From Bordetella genomosp. 11 (GTDB lineage Bacteria; Pseudomonadota; Gammaproteobacteria; Burkholderiales; Burkholderiaceae_B), in NCBI RefSeq assembly GCF_002261215.1, contig NZ_NEVS01000001.1:1240001-1304000 (forward strand): DNA of 64,000 nucleotides, given 5' to 3'. The first letter of the stretch is position 1. Each line of letters starts with the position of its first letter. The notes beneath the pieces are model-generated. The model did no database searches. It worked only from the letters and a program-made list of their open reading frames with translations, and was not told where the DNA came from. This document shows positions 50,624 through 59,070 of this stretch, piece by piece. The translations under genes were made by a program, and so were the position numbers.

Positions 50624-51634
50624 ATGATTTCCACGTTCGTTTTGTTTTTCGCCTCGGCAGTCGCGATCTATCTCGCCTGCGAGTACTTCGTCAATGGCGT
50701 CGAATGGGTGGGGCACCGGCTCGAGCTGGGTGCTACGGCGGTAGGCACCGTGCTGGCTGCATTCGGCACCGCCTTGCCGGAAAGCGCCGTCACATTCATG
50801 GCCGTGGTGTTCGGCACGACGCCGGACCAGAAAGACATCGGGGTGGGCGCCGCCATGGGCGGGCCGCTGGTCTTGTCCACGCTCGCCTACGCGGTGGTGG
50901 GCCTGGCGTTGATGCGCCTGCGCAAGCGGCAGCCCGCCAGCGCCGGCGATCCCAGTATCAAGGCGGACCAGCAGCGGCTGGCACGCGACCAGGCCTGGTT
51001 CATGGGCATCTTTATCTTCAAAGTGGGCCTGGGGCTGCTGGCCTTCGCCTGGAAGCCGTGGCTGGGCATACTCTTTCTGCTCGCCTATGCGCTGTACGTC
51101 AAGCGGGCGCTGGCCGCGGAAGATACCTGTACCGAGGCCGACGTGCTGGAACCGCTGAAGTTCAGGCCGCGCGATGCGGAGCCGACCATGGGTTGGGCCT
51201 GTCTGCAGACGATACTGGCGCTGGCCGTCATCGCCGTCGCCTCGCGCATCTTCGTGGTGCAGATCGAAGCCCTGGGCGAGTTCATGGGCGCCAGCCCGCA
51301 TGTGGCGGCCTTGCTCCTGGCGCCCGTCGCCACCGAGCTGCCTGAAATCATGAACGCCATCATCTGGGTCCGGCAGGGCAAGGAGCGCCTCGCGCTGGCC
51401 AATATTTCCGGGGCCATGATGATCCAGGCAACCATTCCCAGCGCCCTGGGCATCTTCCTTACCCCCTGGCTGCTGGATGGCACTCTGATCGCCGCCGGCC
51501 TGTTTACCATGCTCTCCATCGGCGTGCTCTGGCTGCGTTTCCGCCAGGAAGCCATGAGCCTGCGCACGCTGTCCGCGGTGGGCGGGCTGTATGCGTTGTT
51601 TGCCGGTTACATCGGCTGGCATTTCTACGCCTGA
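50624..51634 (+). CDS. Na+/Ca2+-exchanger (CaCA) superfamily cation antiporter
   Basis: A 336-aa inner-membrane antiporter with about 10 helices. The two inverted alpha repeats carry the acidic exchange motifs: FGTALPESAVTFMAVVFGT in the first half and VATELPEIMNAIIWVRQGK in the second. The central loop is charged. The upstream yybP-ykoY riboswitch suggests it exports Mn2+ (or Mn2+ with Ca2+) rather than acting only in calcium balance. The start is the ATG at 50624, where hydrophobicity begins; the frame extends upstream into the riboswitch. Confidence 0.85.
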   Translation: MISTFVLFFASAVAIYLACEYFVNGVEWVGHRLELGATAVGTVLAAFGTALPESAVTFMAVVFGTTPDQKDIGVGAAMGGPLVLSTLAYAVVGLALMRLRKRQPASAGDPSIKADQQRLARDQAWFMGIFIFKVGLGLLAFAWKPWLGILFLLAYALYVKRALAAEDTCTEADVLEPLKFRPRDAEPTMGWACLQTILALAVIAVASRIFVVQIEALGEFMGASPHVAALLLAPVATELPEIMNAIIWVRQGKERLALANISGAMMIQATIPSALGIFLTPWLLDGTLIAAGLFTMLSIGVLWLRFRQEAMSLRTLSAVGGLYALFAGYIGWHFYA

Positions 51635-51650
51635 AAAGCAGGCTCGGCCA

Positions 51651-51679
51651 TTGAGCATGGGGGTAAACCCGATTACAAT
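51651..51679 (+). promoter_or_regulatory. Sigma-70 promoter of the structured leader
   Basis: TTGAGC (51651-51656) and TACAAT (51674-51679) are separated by 17 bp. The expected transcription start is near 51686. It begins 16 nt after the antiporter stop, so the leader unit has its own promoter. Confidence 0.7.
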
Positions 51680-51685
51680 AGCAGC

Positions 51686-52167
51686 TTCGAATCCCCAGGA
51701 GTTGCTACGTGAATACAGATTCCGGCGACAGTAGTAGTCGACCTAGTGTCGGCGTCGCTGCCTGATAGGGTTCACGCAGATCAACTCTGCCGCGCCCTGT
51801 CCCGCAGGGTGCGGTTGTCCAGCAAGCTCTATCGTTCCGTCCGCATTGCGGCCGGGGCGCCCGAAGAAGGCCCAGGCCCGATGCCGTCGTGCCCGTCGCC
51901 CTCTTCGGATCCCGCATAGCGCTTGCCGCCGTACTTCCCCGTCTCGCTTTCCTGGCATGCCCATCGGTATGCCGATCCAGGCCGGTGCTCCGTCGAGCGC
52001 CTTCCCGGCCAGGATGCAGCGCGAGCACGGGCTGCCGTTATGCAGCGAAGTCGTTCGAATCGTCAGCCGTCATCGTCCGCAATCGTCCCGTGCCATGCCT
52101 GGCATGGGCATTGCAGGCTGTGGCGCGACGCGTATCCACGCGGCACCCGCTTCGCAAGGAGGCCACT
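51686..52167 (+). promoter_or_regulatory. Long structured 5' leader with a three-way junction upstream of the MgtC-CTD-like gene
   Basis: About 480 nt of leader without a convincing gene apart from the mini-ORF. At 51764-51833 three helices close on each other. P1 is 51764-51772 with 51825-51833 (9 pairs, two G-U). P2 is GCAGA-TCAAC-TCTGC (51776-51790). P3 is 9 pairs, 51791-51799 with 51805-51813, with loop TCCCG, abutting P2 directly. Further hairpins are ATCGG-TATG-CCGAT (51963-51976) and a CCATG/CATGG stem (52093-52107). It resembles a metal-sensing or translation-coupled attenuator, but no known Rfam class is recognised. Confidence 0.6.
51709..51765 (+). CDS. Candidate leader peptide (18 aa)
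   Basis: A GTG-started frame encoding MNTDSGDSSSRPSVGVAA, with a perfect AGGAG 7 nt upstream (51697-51701). It begins about 23 nt after the predicted transcription start. Its stop codon (51763-51765) overlaps the 5' strand of helix P1 of the three-way junction, so a ribosome finishing or stalling here would melt P1. This geometry is typical of attenuation leaders. The peptide has no known homolog that I recognise. Confidence 0.5.
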   Translation: MNTDSGDSSSRPSVGVAA

Positions 52168-52503
52168 ATGCGTGTTTTCGACTTGTTCCTGCGCCGTGCC
52201 GGCGTGGACCGTGCCGCCATGCCCGATCGCCGCGATGCCAGTTCGCGGCTCACCGTCGTTTGCCCGCGCGATGCGTTGAGCGCAGTGCGCAAGCACATCT
52301 TCTCCGACTTCAAGGCCGCGGGCCTGACGGTATCGAGGATGCAGGTCGATCAGGGCGGGGACAGGCAGCTGGCTTCGGCGTGCATCACCGTTAAATGCCC
52401 TGCTGAAATGAGATCGATACTTATGTCGCAAGCGCGCCAATTGCAGGCGCATCCGAATGTCGCGCACGTACACTTCGGCGACCGTCGCGGTGCGGCAATT
52501 TGA
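52168..52503 (+). CDS. Stand-alone protein resembling the ACT-like C-terminal domain of MgtC
   Basis: A 111-aa soluble protein with a perfect AAGGAGG 5 nt before the ATG. After a short basic N-terminus (MRVFDLFLRRAG), residues about 28-105 show a beta-alpha-beta-beta-alpha-beta pattern: SRLTVVCPRDALSAVRKHIF, GLTVSRMQVDQGG, SACITVKCPAEM, VAHVHFGDRR. This matches the style of the ACT-like domain that follows the membrane part of MgtC, but no membrane part is present here. The assignment is by pattern only. The long leader and the neighbouring metal-linked genes support a regulatory role in divalent-cation response (inference). Confidence 0.55.
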   Translation: MRVFDLFLRRAGVDRAAMPDRRDASSRLTVVCPRDALSAVRKHIFSDFKAAGLTVSRMQVDQGGDRQLASACITVKCPAEMRSILMSQARQLQAHPNVAHVHFGDRRGAAI

Positions 52504-52546
52504 AGGGTAGACTTGCACGCGGCGTTGATCTCTGGGGCTGCATGCA

Positions 52547-53668
52547 ATGAAGCGATTTGTTTTATTCGCCGCGCTTACGAGCGCGGCGTTGTTTTATCCC
52601 GCCATCGCCAGCGCGGATGATGACGATCCTCCTGGCACCCACGTCACGCTGTACGGATTGATCGATCTGGCCGTCGCCAGCCAGCACACTTCCGGCCAAG
52701 GCACGAGCAACGGGCTGCTCACGGGCGGGCAGACGGATTCGCTATGGGGCATGCGCGGCAAAGAAGATCTGGGTGCCGGCTGGCATGCGTCCTTCCAGCT
52801 GGAAACGGGTTTCAATGCCGCGGACGGGCTGGTGGAAGACGACAGCGGCCGTCTGTTCAACTACAACGCCTGGGTAGGATTGGGAAGGGACACCTTGGGC
52901 GAAGTCCGCCTGGGACGACAGTCCACCATCGGCCGCCAGTTCGGCGGCGAGCTCGAACAGGCCGGCTGGAAGGACATGGGCCTGGGTTCGACATTCAAGG
53001 CATCGGACAACTTCCAGTTCGATAATACGGTCAACTATTTTTCTCCCACGGTCGGCGGACTGAAGGTCGGCCTTGGCTATTCCTTCAATGCGGACGACGG
53101 CAGCGCGTCCGGATTCCGCACGGCCAACAACAATCGGGCGTACAGCATCGGCCTGCACTACGAGCAGGGTCCGCTGCTGGCGATCGCCACCTGGGACGAA
53201 ATGCGCCTGGGGGCGCCCGTCGCAATGGGCGCCCGTCCGCGTGCCTTGCAGTTGGGCGTGGCCTACGATTTCGAGGTCGTCAAAATCGCGGTGGCCTGGT
53301 CGCGCCAGCAAGACGGCTATGTCGGGCTGGACGGCGGCGATCCGGATGGGCTGGGCCTGGGCCTGGGGCCTAGCGCCTTTGTCCATGGCGGTCGGGTGGA
53401 CGCCTGGTATATCGGCGCGACGGTGCCGCTGGGCCCGGGCAGCCTGGTGGCGCAGTGGTCTCCCGCCAAGCCCTCCTGGTCCTGGCAGGACGGCAAGGCG
53501 GCGCGCACCGCCCAGGTGGCGACGCTGGGTTATATCTATCCGCTTTCACCGCGCACCAGCCTGTATACCTTTGCCGGTTATGCGCGCAACTACACCCTGG
53601 ACAATCAGTTCGATCCCGCCAATTCGCACACGACGCGGGTAGCGGTGGGCATCACCCACCAGTTCTAG
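52547..53668 (+). CDS. Outer-membrane porin (Gram-negative general porin, Burkholderiales type)
   Basis: A 373-aa porin. The signal peptide (KRFVLFAALTSAALFYPAIASA) ends near residue 23, followed by THVTLYGLIDLAVASQHTSG, LWGMRGKEDLGAGWHASFQL and GRQSTIGRQFGG, all characteristic of 16-stranded trimeric porins. It ends in the outer-membrane-insertion signal Phe (RVAVGITHQF). It starts 43 nt after the MgtC-CTD-like gene on the same strand, with no terminator or clear promoter between, and may share its leader-controlled transcript. Confidence 0.93.
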   Translation: MKRFVLFAALTSAALFYPAIASADDDDPPGTHVTLYGLIDLAVASQHTSGQGTSNGLLTGGQTDSLWGMRGKEDLGAGWHASFQLETGFNAADGLVEDDSGRLFNYNAWVGLGRDTLGEVRLGRQSTIGRQFGGELEQAGWKDMGLGSTFKASDNFQFDNTVNYFSPTVGGLKVGLGYSFNADDGSASGFRTANNNRAYSIGLHYEQGPLLAIATWDEMRLGAPVAMGARPRALQLGVAYDFEVVKIAVAWSRQQDGYVGLDGGDPDGLGLGLGPSAFVHGGRVDAWYIGATVPLGPGSLVAQWSPAKPSWSWQDGKAARTAQVATLGYIYPLSPRTSLYTFAGYARNYTLDNQFDPANSHTTRVAVGITHQF

Positions 53669-53768
53669 CATCCGCGGCCGGGGCGAAGGCGCCGCCGTCC
53701 CGGCCGGCGACTACAATGGACTATCCGCGCATCGCCATCCCGGTGGCGCGCGCTTCAGGATCGTCTCC

Positions 53769-54629
53769 GTGCTCCTGCTCGATTGGCTCACCCCCTGGGA
53801 GTTTTCGCCGACGCTGGTGGCCCTGTTCGCCGCCGGTGGAATCCTGTTCGTCCGTGGCGGACGCGTGCATCGCGTCTCGGGCGCGCGCAAGGCGCTGTTC
53901 TGGAGCGGGATGGTGCTGCTCTACCTGTCGCTGCACACGCGCCTGGACTACTACGCGGAACGGATGTTCTTCATTCACCGCATTCAGCATCTGGTCCTGC
54001 ATCATCTTGGGCCGCTGGTCATTATGGCGGCCTACCCGGGTTCGGCCATGCGCGCCGGCCTGCCATCCGTCGCCCGGCAGTGGCTGCATCGCATGCGTGC
54101 CACGGTCGCGGGACGCTGCGTGGAAGCCGTCCTGACCCAACCCATCCTGGTACCGGTTCTCTTTGTTTTCCTGGTTGTGGTGTGGCTGCTGCCGACGGTG
54201 CAGTTCTATTCCATGCTGGACTGGCGCTTGTACCGCCTGATGAACTGGTCCGTCGTGATCACGGGTTTCCTGTACTGGAACCTGATCCTGGACCGGCGCC
54301 CCAGTCCGCCAGCCGCCATGTCGCCGGGCGGGCGGGTGCTGTCGCCGATCTTCACCATGGCGCCGCAAATGGTGGCCGGCGCCTATATCGCGCTGACGCA
54401 GCGCGATCTCTATCCTTTGTTCGAGCTATGCGGCCGGGCGATTCCCATGCCGGCGCTGATGGACCAGAGCATAGGCGGCCTGACGATGTGGATTCCCGCC
54501 GCGCTGGTGGAATTGATCGGCCTGCTGGTTGCGCTGGGAACCCTGATGCGCTTGTCCGGCAAAGGCCGGCTGCCCGCGCGCAAGCGGCGCGGGCGTGTCG
54601 GGATGACGGCGCCGCCTGCTATCCGCTAG
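53769..54629 (+). CDS. ctaG: CtaG-type cytochrome c oxidase assembly protein (caa3_CtaG family)
   Basis: A 286-aa polytopic membrane protein beginning with GTG (VLLLDWLTPWEFSPTLVAL). Several conserved His lie in helices (FFIHRIQHLVLHHLGPLVI), a pattern of the caa3-type CtaG family linked to copper delivery or assembly of heme-copper oxidases. Other blocks are NWSVVITGFLYWNLILDRRP and SIGGLTMWIPAALVEL. It has no oxidase genes next to it. A TACAAT box lies near 53712. Confidence 0.85.
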   Translation: MLLLDWLTPWEFSPTLVALFAAGGILFVRGGRVHRVSGARKALFWSGMVLLYLSLHTRLDYYAERMFFIHRIQHLVLHHLGPLVIMAAYPGSAMRAGLPSVARQWLHRMRATVAGRCVEAVLTQPILVPVLFVFLVVVWLLPTVQFYSMLDWRLYRLMNWSVVITGFLYWNLILDRRPSPPAAMSPGGRVLSPIFTMAPQMVAGAYIALTQRDLYPLFELCGRAIPMPALMDQSIGGLTMWIPAALVELIGLLVALGTLMRLSGKGRLPARKRRGRVGMTAPPAIR

Positions 54630-54662
54630 CGCGCGTCAACCCGACCGTCGGCCGGCCCGGCC

Positions 54663-55508
54663 TTACTCCTGATCCGGCTCCAGGCCGTGGTACTTGCGTC
54701 CCAGCGCGACGGTCGCCTGGAACATCCCGTGCTTGTTGCCGCAGTCGTAGCGCGTGCCTTCATAGCGATGCGCGAAGACCGCGCGTTCGCGCATCAGCGA
54801 AGCGATACCGTCGGTCAGCTGGATTTCGTTGCCGGCGCCCATTTTGGTGGCGCGCAGGTGTTCGAAGATTTCCGGCTCCAGCACGTACCGGCCGACGACG
54901 GCCAGCGTGGAGGGCGCGTCGTCCGGCTCGGGCTTTTCGACGATATGCGTGACGCGTTCCGTGCGCTCGTCAACCTTGCGCGCGGCCACGATCCCGTACT
55001 TCTTCGTTTCGGAGCGCGGTACATCCTGTACGCCGAGTACGCTGCCGTCGTACTTGATGGCGGTATTCACCAGCTGCTTGAGCACAGGCGTGTCGGCATC
55101 GATAAGGTCGTCGGCCAGCACGACCACGAAGGGCTCGTTGCCGACGGCGGGTTCGGCCGTCAATACCGCATGGCCCAACCCCAGGGGAGCCGACTGCCGG
55201 ATATAAATGCAGTTGACGCCGGCCGGCAGAATGCCCCGCACCATGTTCAGCAGCTCGAACTTGCCTTTCTTTTCGAGGTCAGACTCCAATTCCGGTGCGG
55301 AGTCGAAGTGATCTTCGATGGCGCGCTTGTTGCGGCCGGTGACAAATACGAGGTCTGTGATGCCCGCGGCCACGGCCTCTTCCACGGCGTACTGGATGAG
55401 GGGCTTGTCCACGACTGGAAGCATTTCCTTGGGCATGGCCTTGGTGGCCGGCAGAAAGCGGGTGCCCATGCCCGCAACGGGAAATACAGCTTTTCTTATG
55501 GGTCGCAT
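54663..55508 (-). CDS. galU: UTP-glucose-1-phosphate uridylyltransferase
   Basis: A 281-aa nucleotidyltransferase making UDP-glucose for LPS, exopolysaccharide and osmoregulated glucans. The nucleotide loop is [20 protein letters not shown], then [20 protein letters not shown], the metal-binding region [15 protein letters not shown] and [16 protein letters not shown]. Length matches the family. It is divergent from the BepA-type protease with a 71-bp gap. Confidence 0.95.
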   Translation of the reverse strand: MRPIRKAVFPVAGMGTRFLPATKAMPKEMLPVVDKPLIQYAVEEAVAAGITDLVFVTGRNKRAIEDHFDSAPELESDLEKKGKFELLNMVRGILPAGVNCIYIRQSAPLGLGHAVLTAEPAVGNEPFVVVLADDLIDADTPVLKQLVNTAIKYDGSVLGVQDVPRSETKKYGIVAARKVDERTERVTHIVEKPEPDDAPSTLAVVGRYVLEPEIFEHLRATKMGAGNEIQLTDGIASLMRERAVFAHRYEGTRYDCGNKHGMFQATVALGRKYHGLEPDQE

Positions 55509-55579
55509 CGGAGCCTCAATATGATGAAATATCGCTATAGCTAGGGAAAGAATACTTTGTGCCTGGGTATGATACTCGC

Positions 55580-57094
55580 ATGAAACACGGGACTTCGCGG
55601 CGGTTGGCCTACGTAAATAAGCCGCTCATGCTGTTGCTTTGTGCTTCATTATTAAGTGGAGCGCCATCGTCCGCATGGACTCAGCCGGTCGGCCTACCCT
55701 CGATGGGCGCCGCGTCGGCGGACCAGTTGTCGCCCTACGCGGAACGGCAGCTGGGCGACGTCATCATGGCCGAAGGCCGCCGTGACCCGACGTATATCGC
55801 GGACCCGGAAATCAACCAATACCTGACTGCGATGGGACGCAAGCTGGCGTCGTTTTCGCCCGGTGCCGTGCCCACTGTGGATATGTTCGGTGTGCGGGAT
55901 CCCGAGATCAACGCGTTCGCTCTGCCGGGAGGATATATCGGCGTGAATAGCGGCCTGGTCGTGGCGACGAAGAGCGAGTCCGAGCTGGCCGCGGTGCTGG
56001 CGCACGAAATCGGCCACGTGGTGCAGCGGCACATTGCGCGCGGGATGACGCAGGGCAACCAGACGAGCGCCATCATGCTGGCCTCCATCGCGGGCGCGCT
56101 GCTCGCCGCGCTGGCCGGCGGCGGCGGCAACCTGGCGGCTGGCGTGGCCGCCTTCGGCCAGGCGGCGGCGATCGATCGGCAGCTCGGTTTTTCGCGCGAT
56201 GCCGAACGCGAAGCCGATCGGGCCGGCTTCCAGATGCTGACAAGCGCGGGGTACAACCCCAGCGGCATGTCGCACATGTTCGAGCGCTTGATGAGCGCAT
56301 CGCGCCTGAACGAGGGGACCGGCGGAGGTGCCTGGGCGTCCACCCACCCCTTGTCCATCGACCGTATGTCCGATATCGAAAACCGCGTGCGCAACCTGCC
56401 GCCGGGGCATCACGTGGACAGTACCGACTACTGGTACGTGCGCGCCAAGATGCGCGTGATCCAGGGGCAGGATACGGCGGGACTGCGCACCACCACCCAG
56501 CTGTTCCAGGACGAGACGCGCACGCTGACGGGTGTGCAGCAATCGGCCGCTTATTATGGCCTTGCGCTGAGTGCCATGCGGCGCGAGGATCTGGCCGCGG
56601 CGGATAATTACCTGAAACTGGCCATGGCCGATGGTCGGTCCGCGCCGGAACTGGACAGGTTGGCCATCGATCTGGCCAATGCGCAGAAGGACCATGCCCG
56701 CGCCTTATCGCTGGCCGAGGCCGCGTGGAAAGCCTGGCCTGGCCGTTACGCCATTGCCATCGCCTATGTGCAGGCCCTGCAGCAGTCCGGGCGGGATGCC
56801 CAGGCCCAGGCCTTCCTGCGCGACCGCGTCAAGCAATGGGGCGAGGACGAGCCCGTGTTCTACCAGTTGCTCGCGCAAAGCGAAGAAAGGACCGGCGACC
56901 GCGTACAGGCCCGGCGCGACATGGCGACCTACTACACGGCGATCGGTGCCTTGCCGGCGGCGGAAGCGCAACTGCGGCAGGCGCGCGACATATCGCGCGA
57001 CTTCTACGTGTCGTCGCAGATCGACGTGCAGATCAAGGAAGTCAGGGACAAGCTGGACGAGCAGCGTCAGCTGTTGCAGCGCTTCAAAAGCTGA
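55580..57094 (+). CDS. bepA: M48 family metalloprotease with TPR domain, BepA-like
   Basis: A 504-aa exported protease. A signal peptide ([20 protein letters not shown]) is followed by the zinc-protease domain with [10 protein letters not shown] near residue 142 and the third ligand Glu in [13 protein letters not shown] near residue 210. From about residue 300 to the end, tetratricopeptide-like helices occur ([22 protein letters not shown]). BepA works in the periplasm on outer-membrane protein (LptD/BAM) quality control. The start at ATG 55580 is chosen over a GTG 7 codons upstream. Confidence 0.92.
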   Translation: MKHGTSRRLAYVNKPLMLLLCASLLSGAPSSAWTQPVGLPSMGAASADQLSPYAERQLGDVIMAEGRRDPTYIADPEINQYLTAMGRKLASFSPGAVPTVDMFGVRDPEINAFALPGGYIGVNSGLVVATKSESELAAVLAHEIGHVVQRHIARGMTQGNQTSAIMLASIAGALLAALAGGGGNLAAGVAAFGQAAAIDRQLGFSRDAEREADRAGFQMLTSAGYNPSGMSHMFERLMSASRLNEGTGGGAWASTHPLSIDRMSDIENRVRNLPPGHHVDSTDYWYVRAKMRVIQGQDTAGLRTTTQLFQDETRTLTGVQQSAAYYGLALSAMRREDLAAADNYLKLAMADGRSAPELDRLAIDLANAQKDHARALSLAEAAWKAWPGRYAIAIAYVQALQQSGRDAQAQAFLRDRVKQWGEDEPVFYQLLAQSEERTGDRVQARRDMATYYTAIGALPAAEAQLRQARDISRDFYVSSQIDVQIKEVRDKLDEQRQLLQRFKS

Positions 57095-57143
57095 TCGGGT
57101 CTCGTTGAAGACGCAAGGCCGGGCGGACCGCGCTGGCCGGACC

Positions 57144-58241
57144 TCAGGTGCCGGTTTCGAAGAACCGGCCCAGGCGTTGCGGCAGCCATCCCAGATGTGC
57201 CGGAAAGGCGCCGGTGGGAAAGCCCGCGTGGCCGCCATTCGCGGGCTGATGCAGGAGTACCTTGGCGGAGCAGTCCGCCGGGCCGGGCAGCGCGGGTTCC
57301 GGGAAGAACGGGTCGTTGCGTGCGTTGAGCACCAGCGTGGGGACCGCGATGGCGGCCAGCCACGGCTTGCTGGACGCGCGTGTCCAGTAATCCAGGGCGT
57401 TGCGGAATCCATGCATCGGTGCCGTATATGCGTCATCGAAGTCGCGCAGATTGCGCGCGTGGGCGATGCGCATGACATCGATGGCGCCGGGAAAGCGGCG
57501 CGCCTTTTCCAGCACCTTATGCTTCATGGTGCGCAGGAAATAGGCGCTGTAGACATGGCGATTGATGAACCCGCGGCACAGGCTGTTGCCCCCGGCGACG
57601 AGGTCCAGCGGGACTGAAATGCCGGCGCAGGCCGCCAGCCAGTCCACCGCCTGCTGCTGTTCGCCGATGTACTTCAGCAGCGCGTTCCCGCCCAGCGAGA
57701 CGCCGACCGCATGCCAGCGCGCATGGGGCACACGCGCGCGAACGCTGTCGAGCATGAAGCCCACTTCGTCGGAGTCGCCGGAATAGTACGCGCGCGCCAG
57801 CCGGTTGGGCGTGCCGGAGCACCCGCGGAAATGCGCGATGGCCACGATCCATCCGCGGGCACGGAAATGCTGGGCGATGGCTTGCGCATAGCGGCTCAGG
57901 CTGCCGCCTTCCAGTCCGTGAAAAAGCACCAGTGCCGGCGTGCCCGGCAACTGGGGCAGCGATGCCCAATCGGCTTCGGTGATCCAGCGTGCCGCCGCGG
58001 TCTTGGCCGTTACTACCGGAGGCGCCGTCGCCGGCTGGCCGTCCGCGGATTTATGCGGGAACAAGCCGGGGCCGGTCCAGTCGATGTCGATGAAATCGCC
58101 GTCCGGCGTATCGACGCGTTCGCGCACGAAGGCGATGCGGTGATAGCGGGCCAGGGTGGCGGCGTACAAGGTCTGGCTATGCCCATCGGGCAACCAGCGC
58201 GGTACGGGGCAGGGAGTGGTATCCAGGCGAGCGGTGGCCAA
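57144..58241 (-). CDS. yheT: YheT-like alpha/beta hydrolase
   Basis: A 365-aa alpha/beta hydrolase. The nucleophile elbow is VGVSLGGNALLKYIGE, and before it PALVLFHGLEGGSLSRYAQA and AIAHFRGCSGTPNRLARAYY, both characteristic of the UPF0017/YheT family. The catalytic Asp is likely in LVLNARNDPFFPEPALP and the His in ANGGHAGFP. An esterase role is probable but the substrate is unknown. It is the last gene of the ilvE cluster, 14 nt after the NTF2-like gene. Confidence 0.88.
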   Translation of the reverse strand: MATARLDTTPCPVPRWLPDGHSQTLYAATLARYHRIAFVRERVDTPDGDFIDIDWTGPGLFPHKSADGQPATAPPVVTAKTAAARWITEADWASLPQLPGTPALVLFHGLEGGSLSRYAQAIAQHFRARGWIVAIAHFRGCSGTPNRLARAYYSGDSDEVGFMLDSVRARVPHARWHAVGVSLGGNALLKYIGEQQQAVDWLAACAGISVPLDLVAGGNSLCRGFINRHVYSAYFLRTMKHKVLEKARRFPGAIDVMRIAHARNLRDFDDAYTAPMHGFRNALDYWTRASSKPWLAAIAVPTLVLNARNDPFFPEPALPGPADCSAKVLLHQPANGGHAGFPTGAFPAHLGWLPQRLGRFFETGT

Positions 58242-58255
58242 AAGCTGTTACCCGC

Positions 58256-58678
58256 CTAGTGCAGCATGCCGGGAACGTCGCTCAGATCCAGCAGTCCGGC
58301 TTCCGCCGGCGCCGCCGATGCGTGGTGCATGACCAGGCGCCAACCCGTCGCTCCCTTGTGATAGATGTTCGTGGCGTAGCAACTGACATAGCCGTCATGC
58401 GGGCCGCGCGCGGTTTCGACGTGCTCGACCAGGATATGTACCGCGCTGGCGATGGTTTGCATTACCACGGGCTGCATCGGCCGGATGTGCAGCGGTCCGG
58501 CGGCAAGAATGGCCCGCCAGGATTCTTCCACCGCCTTGAGGCCGACCACGCGCAGCCCACCCGGGTGGATGCATACGACTTCCTCATCATCCGCCCAGAC
58601 CTGCATCAAGCGGGTCAGGTCGGCATGTTCCAGTGCCTCGTAGAAGGCGTCTTCGGTTTCTTGCGGCGTGGCAAACAT
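58256..58678 (-). CDS. NTF2/SnoaL-like (DUF4440-type) protein
   Basis: A 140-aa cone-fold protein: ETEDAFYEALEHADLTRLMQVWADDEEVVCIHPGG at the N-terminus and HILVEHVETARGPHDGYVSC near the end of the fold, typical of the SnoaL/NTF2-like superfamily. It has no obvious active-site set that names a reaction. It lies between the zinc-finger gene (58-nt gap) and the hydrolase gene (14-nt gap), so co-transcription with them is likely. Confidence 0.8.
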   Translation of the reverse strand: MFATPQETEDAFYEALEHADLTRLMQVWADDEEVVCIHPGGLRVVGLKAVEESWRAILAAGPLHIRPMQPVVMQTIASAVHILVEHVETARGPHDGYVSCYATNIYHKGATGWRLVMHHASAAPAEAGLLDLSDVPGMLH

Positions 58679-58736
58679 GGGCGGCGTGGCGAGCGGAAAA
58701 CGAAGTGGACGAAAGGGGTGGGACAGGCGTGGGCTT

Positions 58737-58949
58737 TCAGTGCCCGTGGCCGCCGACCGGGGTGCCAGGCTTCAGCCGGTATTCGGCACCGCAATAGGGA
58801 CAGCGCGCGGAACCCGTGTGAGCCACATCCAGAAAGACGCGGGGATGCATGCTCCAGAGCGGTGCCTTGGGGCCGGGGCAGTAAACGGGCAGGTCTTCGG
58901 CGCCGACCTCGATGGTTTCGTGCTTGGAGGCGGTGGCGGCAGAGGTCAT
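58737..58949 (-). CDS. CHCC-type zinc-finger protein (NDUFS6-like)
   Basis: A 70-aa protein from the ATG at 58949. The metal site is Cys in LPVYCPGPK, His in HPRVFL and the pair CPYCG, an NDUFS6/zf-CHCC pattern. A His/Gly-rich tail (PVGGHGH) could also bind metal. It is found 121 nt downstream of ilvE. Such proteins are small zinc-binding factors, in mitochondria part of complex I assembly; the bacterial role is unclear. The upstream start at 58988 is less likely. Confidence 0.88.
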   Translation of the reverse strand: MTSAATASKHETIEVGAEDLPVYCPGPKAPLWSMHPRVFLDVAHTGSARCPYCGAEYRLKPGTPVGGHGH

Positions 58950-59070
58950 GGTGTTTCCTGAAAACGGTGGGTGCGATGAATAGCGCAACGATAGCGGAGG
59001 AATCGATATCCGGGTAAGTAGGTGCGTCCCGCAGTCATTGACCGGCGGTGGCGCGGCCCATCCCCTCGGG

